Source: JAGNDO01 sp963704975
Lineage (GTDB): Bacteria > Chloroflexota > Anaerolineae > Caldilineales > Caldilineaceae
DNA length: 64,000 nucleotides
NCBI GenBank assembly: GCA_963704975.1
Contig: CAVPIK010000019.1
Span: forward strand, 32,877-96,876
Direction of reading: 5' to 3'
A program made the translations under genes and the position numbers. The notes beneath the pieces are model-generated. The model was given only the letters and a program-made list of their open reading frames with translations, was not told where the DNA came from and ran no database searches. Numbering within the stretch: the first letter of the stretch is position 1; each line of letters opens with the position of its first letter. Shown piece by piece: positions 27,635 to 36,344 of this stretch.

Positions 27635-28094
27635 TGGTTGATGGTTAATTTTTAATTGTTAATTTTTGTGGGGAGGAGGGGAAGTCTTATGGCACGCGGG
27701 GATGACATTGAGGAGAGATTGGTGGATTATGCGGTGCGGGTGGTAAAGGTTTGTACACGTCTGCCCAAGGGAGCCATTGGCCGACATTTGTCTGATCAGT
27801 TGGTGCGTAGCGGAACAGCGCCCGCTGCCCACTATGCCGAAGGCCGCACCGCCGAAAGCCGCAAGGATTTCATTCACAAGTTGCGGTTGGCGCTCAAAGA
27901 GGCCAACGAATCCCGTATTTGGCTGCGCATCATCGTCAAGAGCAATCTGATCAAAGGCGAACTGCTTGAAGATCTCCTGGCTGAATCCGATGCCATCTGC
28001 CGCATCCTCAACGCCAGCATTCACACCACCCAACAAAACACTTCATGACACGAAAAATTAACAATTAACCATCAACCATCAACCATTAACCATT
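27627..28094 (+). mobile_element. inverted-repeat-flanked cassette between trpB and trpA
   Basis: Left arm 27627-27670 (TGGTTAATGGTTGATGG, then TTAATTGTTAATTTTTGTG) and right arm 28050-28094 are reverse complements over about 45 bp with few differences; the right arm has one extra GGTTGATGG-type unit. They enclose a single gene for a four-helix-bundle protein. The left arm contains the trpB stop; the right arm ends 17 nt before the trpA start. No transposase is present and no target duplication is obvious. Confidence 0.75.
27689..28048 (+). CDS. four-helix-bundle protein (S23/IVP-like)
   Basis: 119 residues from ATG 27689, which has GGAGGGG 8 nt upstream. Family marks are the N-terminal LVDYAVRVVKVCTRLPK, the conserved HLSDQLVRSGTAPAAHYAEG, then RKDFIHKLRLALKEANESRIWL and a final helix LLEDLLAESDAICRIL. 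These are the features of the S23 family, found in 23S rRNA intervening sequences and as free-standing genes, and related to the Avd protein of diversity-generating retroelements. The function of the free-standing form is unknown. The gene interrupts trpBA and lies entirely between inverted repeats. Confidence 0.85.
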   Translation: MARGDDIEERLVDYAVRVVKVCTRLPKGAIGRHLSDQLVRSGTAPAAHYAEGRTAESRKDFIHKLRLALKEANESRIWLRIIVKSNLIKGELLEDLLAESDAICRILNASIHTTQQNTS

Positions 28095-28110
28095 TTTTTT
28101 GGAGACACCT

Positions 28111-28918
28111 ATGACCGGCATAGACCGAATCCAAGCACGCATTTTCCAACGCAAAAACTGAAAACCGCGCCGCCTTCATGCCCTATCACCCCCTAGGCTA
28201 CCCAGACCGAGACGCCGCCCTGGCCGCCGTGAAAACCCTGGCCGCCACCGGCGCGGATCTCTTCGAACTGGGCATCCCCTTCAGCGATCCCCTGGCGGAT
28301 GGGCCGACCGTCCAGGCCGCCACGTACCAAGCCCTGATGCAGGGCACCACCGTGGCGGACTGTCTGGCCATGGCCACTGAATTGCGGGCCGCGGGCGTGG
28401 AACAGCCCTTCTGCGCCATGACCTACTATAACCCCATCTTTCGCTATGGCCTGGAAACCTTTGTGGCCGATGCCCTGGCCGCCGGGATCGACGGCCTGAT
28501 CGTCCCCGATCTGCCGCCGGAAGAGGCCGACGACCTGGAAGCCCTGTGCAAGGCCGCGGGCATCGCCACCATCCACTTCCTGGCCCCCACCAGCACCGAG
28601 GCCCGCATCAAGACCGTGGCGGCCCGGTCCACGGGCTTCATCTACCTGGTCAGCGTCACGGGCATCACCGGCGTGCGCACGGACCTGCCCTCCGGTCTCA
28701 AAGCCCTGATCGAGCGCATCCGCCAACAGACGGATCTGCCCATCGCCGTGGGCTTCGGCATCGCCACGGGCGAGCAGGCCGCGGCCATCTCCGCCATCGC
28801 CGACGGGGTGATTGTGGGGTCTGCGTTGGTCAAAGCCGCGGGGAGTGATGGGGGGACCGACGCTGTGCAGAAATTGGGCGAAGAATTGGTGGCCGGTGTG
28901 CGGGCCGGGCGGGCATAG
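28111..28918 (+). CDS. trpA: tryptophan synthase alpha chain (early frame error)
   Basis: About 268 residues. ATG 28111 follows GGAGACACCT. After MTGIDRIQARIF a shift near 28145 restores the frame at NAAFMPYHPLGYPD. The catalytic Glu is in LFELGIPFSDPLADGP, then FCAMTYYNPIF, DGLIVPDLPPEE (catalytic Asp), GFIYLVSVTGITG and VGFGIATGEQ. It cleaves indole-3-glycerol phosphate and passes indole to TrpB. The pair is remote from trpEGDC in this window. Confidence 0.9.
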
Positions 28919-28937
28919 GCGAGTTGTTCCGAGCACC

Positions 28938-29077
28938 GACCGCCGGGGGCTGAAGCGCCCCGGCTGGACACAGCAAGCCCGATGAATCGGGCTGGGTATT
29001 CACACAAATTTGTCAGAAACAACCCGATTTATCGGGTTTCCCCGACCAGCCGGGGGATTTATCCCCCGGCGGCGGTC
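28938..29077. repeat. cluster of nested palindromes
   Basis: Outer arms GACCGCCGGGGGC...CCGGCTGG (28938-28967) and CCAGCCGGGGG...GGCGGTC (29046-29077) pair with each other and also fold on themselves. Inside are two more hairpins, AGCCCGATGAATCGGGCT and AACCCGATTTATCGGGTT. Non-coding. Confidence 0.85.
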
Positions 29078-29104
29078 ATCTCACCTAGAATTCGGGGTAT
29101 AAAC

Positions 29105-29359
29105 TTGGACTGTCGCATTGGCTGCGGGGCGTGCTGCATCGCCCCGTCCATCTCGTCCCCCATCCCCGGCATGCCAGACGGTAAACCCGCGGGCGTGCGC
29201 TGCATCCAACTCAGCGACGACAACCACTGCCTGATCTTCGGCCAGCCGGATCGGCCCGCCGTCTGCGTCAACCTGCGCCCAGAGCCGGAGATGTGCGGCG
29301 ATTCGGCGGCGGATGCCTTGGCTTGGCTTAACGATTTGGAGTGGAGAACTAAGAAATAG
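29105..29359 (+). CDS. ykgJ: YkgJ-family cysteine-cluster protein
   Basis: About 84 residues, starting at TTG 29105 (MDCRIGCGACC); a longer start in the palindrome upstream is unlikely. Conserved Cys pattern CRIGCGACCIAPS, GVRCIQLSDDNHCLIFG, AVCVNLRPEPEMCG matches E. coli YkgJ nearly throughout its length. It probably binds zinc or an Fe-S cluster; the cellular role is unknown. The stop TAG is the one inside the AAATAG end of the hairpin that follows. Confidence 0.85.
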   Translation: MDCRIGCGACCIAPSISSPIPGMPDGKPAGVRCIQLSDDNHCLIFGQPDRPAVCVNLRPEPEMCGDSAADALAWLNDLEWRTKK

Positions 29360-29446
29360 AACGCGGATGGCGCGGATTTGACGGATAAAAACGGATTTTT
29401 TGAAATCCGCGTAAATCCGTTGAATCCGCGCCATCCGCGTTCTATT
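29355..29446. repeat. AAATAGA..CGGAT hairpin, copy 1
   Basis: Arms AATAGAACGCGGATGGCGCG...ACGGAT and ATCCGT...CGCGCCATCCGCG TTCTATT pair around an AACGGATTT centre with further GCGGAT units. The ykgJ stop codon lies in the left end. Confidence 0.9.
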
Positions 29447-29589
29447 CTCATGTTCTTTTCCCGATCCAAAATGTAAAAAATGGGGTCAGCTTACCGGACT
29501 GTGGGCGGTTCTGCGTTACTATGCAACGGCACCATATCTGAATCGATTAACCCAAACCAATCCCCCCTTTGCGCATGGAGAGAATGATT

Positions 29590-30877
29590 ATGATAAAACG
29601 AATTGCATTTGCTGTCTTGGCTGGTATGGTCGTCATTTTGGGGCTCGCCGTGGGCTCACCTCACGGCCACGGCCCAAACAGGTGTCACCTGCGCCGCGGA
29701 TGTGCGGGTGCAATCCGGGGATTCCTTGTCGAAGATCGCCTTTGAAACCCTGGGCAGCTTTGGGGCCTATCCCCGCATTGTGGCCGCCACCAACGCCGCC
29801 GCGGAAGTGGATAGCAGCTACGCCACCATCGCCAACGCCGGCCGCATCACCGTGGGCTGGAAACTGTGCATCCCTGGCGATGGCCCGGTGGTGGACCCCA
29901 ACGCCACCCCCCGGCCCACGGCCACCCCCACAGCAACGCCTACGCCCCAGCCCACCATCGACCCCAGACGCGCCCAACCCCCTGGAGATCGATGTCATGC
30001 GCCAGCAGGAGTACCCTGGCAGCGACATCGTCATCGAGCAGACCCTGGCGCCGGGCGTGAACTATCAGCGCTACTACGTTTCCTATCTCTCCGAGGGGCT
30101 GAAGATCTACGCCCTGCTCACCGTGCCCAATGGGACGCCGCCGCAGACCGGCTGGCCCGTGGTGATTTTCAACCACGGCTACATTCCGCCGGAGGTCTAC
30201 CGCACCACGGAGCGCTACATCGCCTACGTGGATGGCTTCGCCCGCAACGGCTACATCGTCTTGCGCTCGGACTATCGGGGCCATGCTTCGTCCGAGGGGG
30301 AGGCCACGGGCGGCTATGGCACGCCGGACTACACCGTGGATGTGCTCAACGCCGTGGCCTCGGTGAAGAAGTACCCGGCGGCGGACCCCAACCGCATGGG
30401 CATGTGGGGCCACAGCATGGGCGGCCAAGATCACCTTGCGCAGCATGGTGGTGACGGATGACATCAAGGCCGGGGTGATCTGGGCCGGGGTGGTGGGCAG
30501 CTATCCAGATATACTTTACAACTGGCGGCGTAGCCCGGCCTACACCTTCACCCCGCCCCGCACCTAGCGCCCCTGGCGGGATGAGTTCATCGAAACCTAT
30601 GGCACGCCCGAAGAGAACCCGGAGTTTTGGGCATCGATTTCGCCCAATACCTACGTGGCGAGACCTCTCCGGCCCCATCCAGCTTCACCACGGCACCAAC
30701 GACGGCAGCGTCCCCTTCGAGTTCTCGGTCTGGCTGGACGAGCAGATCCAAGCCGTGGGCGGCGTGTCGGAGAACTATCTGTACGAGGGGGATGACCACA
30801 ACCTGGCGGGTTATTTCAACACGGCCATGAGTCGGTCCGTGGCCTTTTTTGATAAATACGTGAAGAACGCAGAGTAA
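29590..30877 (+). CDS. secreted LysM plus alpha/beta-hydrolase protein (frame errors and internal stop)
   Basis: About 425 residues if joined. Signal sequence MIKRIAFAVLAGMVVILGL, then a LysM-like domain (VRVQSGDSLSKIAF ... ITVGWKLCIPG), a P/T-rich linker (PTATPTATPTPQP), and an alpha/beta hydrolase with YALLTVPNG, FNHGYIPP, MWGHSMGG (nucleophile Ser), HGTNDGSVP (Asp) and EGDDHNLAGY (His). Frame changes near 29660, 29975, 30427 and 30655 plus a TAG at about 30566 interrupt it. It is probably an extracellular peptidase or esterase of the prolyl-oligopeptidase type. This may be a real pseudogene; the number of lesions is high. Confidence 0.7.
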
Positions 30878-30901
30878 ATCACAGCCTCACCACCGCGGAG
30901 T

Positions 30902-30968
30902 GAGCACCCCCTGGTGCGAACGGGTCGGCACCACGGGGCGCCGACCCCTCGATCCAACTTGTTTTGAA
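30902..30968. repeat. intergenic repeat R2, copy 2
   Basis: GAGCACCCCCTGGTGCGAAC and TCCAACTTGTTTTG correspond to the reverse complement of 2935-3006. It is placed just downstream of the hydrolase gene. Confidence 0.65.
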
Positions 30969-30978
30969 CACCCCAACT

Positions 30979-31015
30979 AAAACGACCCCACCGAACCGTT
31001 CGGTGGGGTCGTTTT
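30979..31015. terminator. bidirectional terminator
   Basis: AAAACGACCCCACCGAA and TTCGGTGGGGTCGTTTT form a 17-bp stem with loop CCG and a T-run on each strand. It lies between the convergent hydrolase and SDR genes. Confidence 0.9.
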
Positions 31016-31048
31016 TGATCCATGCGATCTCGTGTGCGTTCGGGCCGA

Positions 31049-31927
31049 TCAGGCGTCTAGTTTTGTCTGAAAAGCGGAGGGCACCACCTCCACCTCCAGC
31101 GGCGGGGTGGGGGAGGGGCGGCGCAGCAGTCGGCGCACCCCCTCGGCGGCGATGCCGGAGACGACAGCCGTCGGGTCAACACTGTCTCTCCAGACCGGTC
31201 TTGCCGTCTGTGGCGGCGGAGGCCAGCCACACCGCTTGGGCCGCAGGCACGTCGGCCGGGTTGGCCCATAGCCGGGTGACGGTTTCCAGAGGTCGCACCT
31301 TCTCCTCGAAGCCCTCAATTGCTTGCACTTGGCCGATCATCTCCGTCAGCACCAGCCCCGGATTGAAGGCGAAAACGCCGATGTCTGTCTCCTTATATTC
31401 CTCGGCCAGGGCCAAAGTGAAGTTGCGGATCCACACCTTGCTGCTGGCATAGGCGTTCTGCCGGGCAACCGGTTTGTCGCTGCCCATCCCCAAAAGGTTA
31501 ATCAGCTTGCCCCTATTCTGGCCCAGGAAATGGTGCATGGCGGTCATGGATCCGTGATACGTGCCCAAAATGTTGGTGTTGATCACGGCGATGAACTGGT
31601 CCGGCTCAACGGAGACCGTCGGGCCAAAGGGTGCGGAGATTCCGGCGTTGTTGACCCAGATATCGAGCTGCCCAAAGGTGTCCAGGGCCAGGGTTTTTAG
31701 GGCTGCCACCTGGGCCGGGTTGGCCACATCCACGGGGAGACCGACCACCCGCGCCCCTTCGCTCTGCAATGCGGCCAAGGCTTTTTCCACCGAAGCCTGG
31801 GAACGGGAGGCGATCACCACGGCGGCCCCGGCTTGGGCATACGCCCTGGCAATGGCCAGCCCAATCCTCGGCTGCCCCCGGTGATGACGGCAACCTTGCC
31901 TTGAAGTTCAGACGGTGTTTTTGACAT
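31049..31927 (-). CDS. short-chain dehydrogenase/reductase (two frame errors)
   Basis: About 290 residues from ATG 31927 (MSKTPSELQGKVAVITGG), then after a shift near 31873 GLAIARAYAQAGAAVVIASR. NAD(P) loop TGGxxGxGxA, NNAG in DIWVNNAGISAP, catalytic Tyr/Lys in NAYASSKVWIRNF and PG motif FAFNPGLVLTEM. The tail after 31205 (AAEGVRRLLRRP ... FQTKLDA) lies in another frame. The substrate is unknown. 29 nt downstream of the pucR-like gene. Confidence 0.82.
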
Positions 31928-31955
31928 AAGGATTCTCGGTTCTGTTTTGGGGTTA

Positions 31956-33605
31956 TTACTTCAAAACTGGTCGCAATTTCAGCGCCAACTGCAACGCAAA
32001 CCGGGCATCCGGATCGTTCAGATCCAGCCTCGTGATGGTGGCGATGCGGTCCAGGCGATAGGTGAGGGTGTTGCGGTGGATGTGCAGCCGGGCCGCGGTC
32101 TGGCTCAGGTTGCCGTGGCACTCGAAGAAGGCCTCCAGGGTGTCCACCAATTCGGCGTTGCGGTTGTCGTCGTGGGCCACCAACAGGCCCAAGGTTTTAC
32201 GAAAAAGTCGGGCCGCCTCCGGGCTGGTGCGCAGGGCGGTGAGCAGTTGATACAGCCCCAAATCCCCAAAATAGGTGATCGGCCCGGTCTGCCACTCCCG
32301 GCCCAGCCGCCAACTTTCCCGGGCCTGTTGCAGACTTTGCAGCCACAAGGCCGGTCCCGCCGCCGGGCGGCTGATGCCGATCACCAGCTTGGCCTTGGGA
32401 TGGGCGGCCATGATGCGCTCCACAAAGGTGTGGGCGATCAGCTTCAATTCCCGCCCGCTCTTGGGGTTGTCCGTGGGCCAGAAGAGCAACATGCCCTCTT
32501 CTCGGCGGCTGGTGGGGACAGGGGTCTCTTGGTCTTGAATAAAACGAAGTAGCGGCGCGGGCCAATTGGCGACGCCTTGGACTTCCACGATCACAGCCAC
32601 GTGGGGCCTGTGTAAGTCGTAGCCCAAAGAGCCGCCCCGCTGGATCCACGCCTGCTCGTCGGCGATCTCGGCGGCCAACAGCTCGTCCACAAAGGCCGCC
32701 CGCATGCGCTCCTCGGCCACGCCCACCGCGTTCTGTTTCACCCATTCCAGCGCCGCCGCGGCCGCCCCCTGGCTGACGGCGATGGCCTCCACCGCGCTCA
32801 ACTCCCGGCTCTCCTTGTCCGTGCGCAGCAGCAACGCATAGCCCCGCAGCCCCTCGCCGGCCACAATCGGGGCCACGGCGGCCTGGCGATAGTTGCCCAC
32901 ATCCCCCGTGCCCACCAGATCCAACGTCCCCACGGCCTCGGCCAGATCCGGCCCGGACTGGCGGGCGGCCCAACTGCGCAGGGCGGTGACATTGGGCAGG
33001 CTGGCCAGGATCTGGCGGCGGCGGGCCTCGCTCACCTCTTCCAGCCCGGAGACCGCGGCCACCGTGCCGTCGTCCCGCATCAAGACCAGGGGCTGCTGGG
33101 CAAACTGGGTGATGCGCCGGGTGATGCCGTCCAGCCCGTCGCTGTCCAGGGCGATCTGGGTCAACTCTCGCTGCAAGTCCGCGCTGCGCTGGGCCACATA
33201 GCCGTCCCGGTCCACGATCAGGCGGATGATGGCCCGCTCCACCCGCACGGCCTGGGTGGCCGGGGGCAGGTGGAAGAGGGGAATGTTGGCCTGGCTGGCC
33301 GCGGCGATGGCGTCCTGGCGGAACTCCCCGATCACGGCCACGGCGGAGATGTTGGCCTGTTGCAGACGCAGAATCAGCCGGTCCAGGCGCATCTCCGCGT
33401 CCAGAATGCGCAGATCCGCCATGTCCACCAGGGCCAGCTCCCCCCCGTCCAGCTTGGGGAAGGCGGGGGGGCTGGGGCGCAGGCTGCTGGCCCAACTCAC
33501 CGGGCGGTCGAGGAGGGTTTGCCCGGTCAGCAGGGTGGTGCCGGCAGGCAGGGCCAAACGGTAAATGTCATCCAGCGTTGCGGTGTTGCGGTATTGTGTG
33601 GTCAT
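31956..33605 (-). CDS. PucR-family transcriptional regulator
   Basis: 549 residues, intact, one of the longest clean frames here. N-terminal PucR-type domain (about 1-130, starts TLDDIYRLALPAGTTLLTG and includes WASSLRPSPPAFPKLDGGEL), a GAF-like middle, and a C-terminal PucR helix-turn-helix: FFECHGNLSQTAARLHIHRNTLTYRLDRI. Relatives respond to purines, amino acids or other nitrogen compounds. The convenient target is the downstream SDR gene in the same transcript or the neighbouring accessory genes, by inference. Confidence 0.88.
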   Translation of the reverse strand: MTTQYRNTATLDDIYRLALPAGTTLLTGQTLLDRPVSWASSLRPSPPAFPKLDGGELALVDMADLRILDAEMRLDRLILRLQQANISAVAVIGEFRQDAIAAASQANIPLFHLPPATQAVRVERAIIRLIVDRDGYVAQRSADLQRELTQIALDSDGLDGITRRITQFAQQPLVLMRDDGTVAAVSGLEEVSEARRRQILASLPNVTALRSWAARQSGPDLAEAVGTLDLVGTGDVGNYRQAAVAPIVAGEGLRGYALLLRTDKESRELSAVEAIAVSQGAAAAALEWVKQNAVGVAEERMRAAFVDELLAAEIADEQAWIQRGGSLGYDLHRPHVAVIVEVQGVANWPAPLLRFIQDQETPVPTSRREEGMLLFWPTDNPKSGRELKLIAHTFVERIMAAHPKAKLVIGISRPAAGPALWLQSLQQARESWRLGREWQTGPITYFGDLGLYQLLTALRTSPEAARLFRKTLGLLVAHDDNRNAELVDTLEAFFECHGNLSQTAARLHIHRNTLTYRLDRIATITRLDLNDPDARFALQLALKLRPVLK

Positions 33606-33734
33606 GGGTTATGCAAGTTTCACAAAAAGGGCGGATATTGACTGTTCATCAATTCAATATCTTACCACAATGGCTGAAAAACCTTCCATTTCGCAGATCT
33701 GACAGCGCGCACATGCACAAAGGTGTGGGACGCA

Positions 33735-33803
33735 CGACCTTCCCGGAAGGGGCCACGAGATCTTTATTAACGCGAGATCTGCTGGCCCCTTCCGGGAAGG
33801 TTG
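33735..33803. repeat. long-stem hairpin (CCTTCCCGGAAGGGGCC type)
   Basis: Arms 33735-33763 (CGACCTTCCCGGAAGGGGCC...) and 33775-33803 with 3 mismatches; each arm holds a smaller palindrome (CTTCCCGGAAG). It is upstream of pucR and downstream of the 33909 gene. Confidence 0.85.
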
Positions 33804-33814
33804 TTTCAACGCAC

Positions 33815-33850
33815 AAAAAAGTCGGCGGGTGGTCGAAACCACCCGCCGAC
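33815..33850 (-). terminator. terminator of the membrane-protein gene
   Basis: GTCGGCGGGTGGT and ACCACCCGCCGAC form a 13-bp stem with loop CGAA, followed on the minus strand by six T. Confidence 0.85.
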
Positions 33851-33908
33851 TATGGCATTACCCTGCAACTCTCTGTGTTCTTTGTGCTCTTTGTGGTGAA
33901 ACCTGTCT

Positions 33909-34394
33909 CTACTTGGCCCAGGCCGCCATCGCTGCGCCCATGGTGCCGCCCCACACGGCGAAGAGGAAGACCACGCCCGTGGTGATCCAGGTGGGGTTCT
34001 GGCCCATGGTGTTGGCCAGGATGAAGAAGACCACAAAGGCCAGGACGATGCCCAGCAGGCTGCCCAGGAAGAGCTTGCCGATGCTCTGGGTCTTGTCCAG
34101 CGCGCCGACCAGGACGGGCCACAGCAGCATCCCCACACCGGGCAGGATGAAGCTGACGATGCCACCGATCATGGCGCCCCAGCTAGAGAGGAGGCTGCCC
34201 TTGGCCAGGTTATAGCCCAGAATCGGCCCGGCCCCGATCAATACCAGGCCCAGGATATAGCCGGCCGGAATCTCGGCCTTGAAGAGCATGACCATGATCC
34301 AAGCGATCACGGCGGAAATGCCCCCGGCGTAGAGGGCGGATGTCCATACGTTTGTGTTGCTGCGACTGGCCGTAGCGGCTGTCAACGGGATCAT
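33909..34394 (-). CDS. hypothetical four-to-five-helix membrane protein
   Basis: 161 residues, intact. Helices include WTSALYAGGISAVIAWIMVM, GYILGLVLIGAGPILG, MIGGIVSFILPGVGMLLWPV and LGIVLAFVVFFILA, with a last helix GVVFLFAVWGGTMGAAMA. Ser/Thr-rich N-terminus. I do not recognise a family. ATG 34394 is preceded by GGAGA. It stands alone with its own terminator. Confidence 0.7.
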   Translation of the reverse strand: MIPLTAATASRSNTNVWTSALYAGGISAVIAWIMVMLFKAEIPAGYILGLVLIGAGPILGYNLAKGSLLSSWGAMIGGIVSFILPGVGMLLWPVLVGALDKTQSIGKLFLGSLLGIVLAFVVFFILANTMGQNPTWITTGVVFLFAVWGGTMGAAMAAWAK

Positions 34395-34535
34395 GGCTTG
34401 TCTCCTTGTGGTTTGGGCATGAAAAGGTCTGGCGAGAAGAGTTCAAGTTCGGTCGAACGAACTTTGTGTTCACTTAGATTGTACCTGAAATCTGTCAAAA
34501 TGCAATCAGGGAAATCGGTCTGTCGGGAAGAGGAA

Positions 34536-34630
34536 AAATAGACCACGGATCGAACGGATGAGACGGATCAAAACGGATCAAAAAAAGATCCGTTTTAATC
34601 TGTTCGATCCGTCCAATCCGTGTTCTATTT
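34536..34630. repeat. AAATAGA..CGGAT hairpin, copy 2
   Basis: Arms AAATAGACCACGGATCGAAC...CGGATC (34536-34579) and GATCCG...CCGTGTTCTATTT (34587-34630). It ends 8 nt from the stop of the acidic-protein gene. Confidence 0.9.
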
Positions 34631-34637
34631 GTTTGTT

Positions 34638-35135
34638 TTACTCATCATCCTCAGGCAGTTCGTCCCACTCGCTGGTGGACCAGCCGCCCACGTTGAGGTA
34701 GAAACGGGGCTCGTGCTGACGGGTCATGACCAGGACCAACTGCTCGTCTTCGTCCACGGCCACCTCTTCCAGCCACAGCCCGGCCTCGATCTCCTTGGAG
34801 AGCAGGGTGCCGATGGCGGTGAGGCCGATGATCGGGTCTTCGTCCAAAGAGGTGTAGAGGGCGACCTCGTACAGCTCCAACTGGACATTCTCGTCCAAAT
34901 AGATGTCCATGTCCACAAACTGGCGGCTCTCCGGGTCGATGATCTCCTCGGGTTCTTCGCCGTCCTCGCCCTCTTCGCTGTCCGGGTTGTCGGACAGGGA
35001 ATCCTCCCACAGGGCGGCCCCCACCACTTGCAGGCCCTCCAACTCGGCCAGTTCGTCGTACAGTTCATCCGACACCGTGGTGTTGATGAACGATTCACCG
35101 CCATTGCCATTCTCGGACAGAATTGAGTCGTCCAT
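34638..35135 (-). CDS. hypothetical acidic protein
   Basis: 165 residues, very acidic (Asp/Glu-rich stretch DNPDSEEGEDGEEPEEI and tail ELPEDDE). No membrane segment or signal. Regular hydrophobic spacing (VALYTSLDEDPIIGLTAIG, EAGLWLEEVAVDEDEQ) suggests a folded beta-rich domain. I do not recognise it. ATG 35135 has GGAG about 9 nt upstream. Confidence 0.6.
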   Translation of the reverse strand: MDDSILSENGNGGESFINTTVSDELYDELAELEGLQVVGAALWEDSLSDNPDSEEGEDGEEPEEIIDPESRQFVDMDIYLDENVQLELYEVALYTSLDEDPIIGLTAIGTLLSKEIEAGLWLEEVAVDEDEQLVLVMTRQHEPRFYLNVGGWSTSEWDELPEDDE

Positions 35136-35231
35136 GTGTTTGTCTCCTCGTAAAATTAATAGTAGGTAATTGAGTAATGGTAAGGGTAATGGGTAGTAGT
35201 TGGACAGCGAATATTTTATCGCATACTCGAT

Positions 35232-36260
35232 TTATTCGTTTCGTTCCGGTCCAATCACAATCATACGTGTCGGGATGGTGGTGGGTTGCTCGAACCACTG
35301 GCCCCCGGCTTCAAAGTGGGTGAATTTGGCGGGCAGCCCCTTGTCGATGAAGAGGTTGGGGCCGTCCATGACATGAAAATGCAGATGCGGGCCGGGGGAA
35401 CTGCCGCTGTTGCCCACCCGGCCAATCAGCGCGCCCCGGCGCACCATGTCCCCGACCTGCACGGGGATGCTGGCCTGTTGCAGATGGGCGAAATAGCTGA
35501 ACTCGCCGTTGGCATGGCTGATGGCCACGGCGTTGCCCAGGATGCGGCGCACGTCGTCCCGATACATGCGGGGGTCCGGCACCGCGCCGGGGAGCATGTC
35601 GGGCATGTCGTAGCAGACGTGGGCCACCTTGCCCCCAGCCGTGGCATAGACCGGCTGATCCCAACTGTAGTGGTCCTCCAAGGCCCGGCCATCCCCGCGG
35701 AAGAAGCGGTTGTCCGTGCCCAGCTTCACAAAGTCCAGGGCATAGGTCTGGCTGAAGATCTCCTGCTTGTGCTGATCGGTCCAGTCGGATCCTTGAATGG
35801 TCCACCAGGGGCCGACCAAAGGAAAGTGCAGGTCGGTCTGGGACTGGGGGAAGCTGACCGGAATTTGCAGCACGGCCTGGGTGGATTCGCCGGCGTTTTC
35901 GCCGCTGGTCACCTTGGCCACCGCGGTGATCTCCAGATGGGAGAGCAGCATGTAGCCGTGGAAGATGAACTGCATCCCCCGCACGGCCAGCCCGGTCCCG
36001 GCGTCGATGGTCAGGTCATCCACACCCGTGCGGGCCAGGATGACCACGGCGGGCCAGCGCTGCTCGAAGAGCAGTTGGTGGTCGTGATAGCCCTTGATCA
36101 CCAACCCATTCAGGGTCAGATCCCCATTGCGGGCGGTGATGCCCAGGTCGAAGGCGACTTCCTGGGTCGTGCCCATGTTGGGGAAGGGCAGGCTGTCGTA
36201 GACCGCGCCGTTGAGGGCTTTCGGGTCGGCTTTCGAGTAGGAGGTGGGTGGGTTGGGGCA
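35232..36260 (-). CDS. M23/LytM-like peptidase domain protein (start uncertain)
   Basis: About 340 residues. The C-terminal half is a LytM-type fold: metal ligands DHYSWDQPVYAT (HxxxD) and GPHLHFHVMDG (HxH), with GNAVAISHANGEFSYFAHLQ and VGDMVRRGALIGRVGNSG between them. The N-terminal 170 residues form a beta-rich domain of unknown type (DLGITARNGDLTLNGL). Either a cell-wall hydrolase or a non-wall lipoprotein of this fold. The open frame extends upstream into the hairpin at 36273-36344 without a convincing start; an indel near 36245 is possible. Confidence 0.7.
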   Translation of the reverse strand, partial: CPNPPTSYSKADPKALNGAVYDSLPFPNMGTTQEVAFDLGITARNGDLTLNGLVIKGYHDHQLLFEQRWPAVVILARTGVDDLTIDAGTGLAVRGMQFIFHGYMLLSHLEITAVAKVTSGENAGESTQAVLQIPVSFPQSQTDLHFPLVGPWWTIQGSDWTDQHKQEIFSQTYALDFVKLGTDNRFFRGDGRALEDHYSWDQPVYATAGGKVAHVCYDMPDMLPGAVPDPRMYRDDVRRILGNAVAISHANGEFSYFAHLQQASIPVQVGDMVRRGALIGRVGNSGSSPGPHLHFHVMDGPNLFIDKGLPAKFTHFEAGGQWFEQPTTIPTRMIVIGPERNE

Positions 36261-36272
36261 TGGCTTTCTTTG

Positions 36273-36344
36273 AGGGGGTGAAGGGGTGAAGGGGTGAAGG
36301 GGTGAGAAAATCACCCTTTCACCCTTTCACCCTTTCACCCCTTC
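36273..36344. repeat. GGTGAAGG tandem-unit hairpin
   Basis: Four GGGGTGAA units face four TTCACCCT units around TGAGAAAATCA. It starts at the TGA stop of the zinc-ribbon gene and ends just before the M23 gene. Confidence 0.9.

Noticed and set aside
28938..29077. tRNA-like or tRNA gene
   Set aside because: Stems do not form a cloverleaf and there is no anticodon or T-loop motif.
36273..36344. CRISPR-like short repeats (GGGGTGAA units)
   Set aside because: Units are 8-9 nt, contiguous and without spacers, and form a hairpin; no cas gene.
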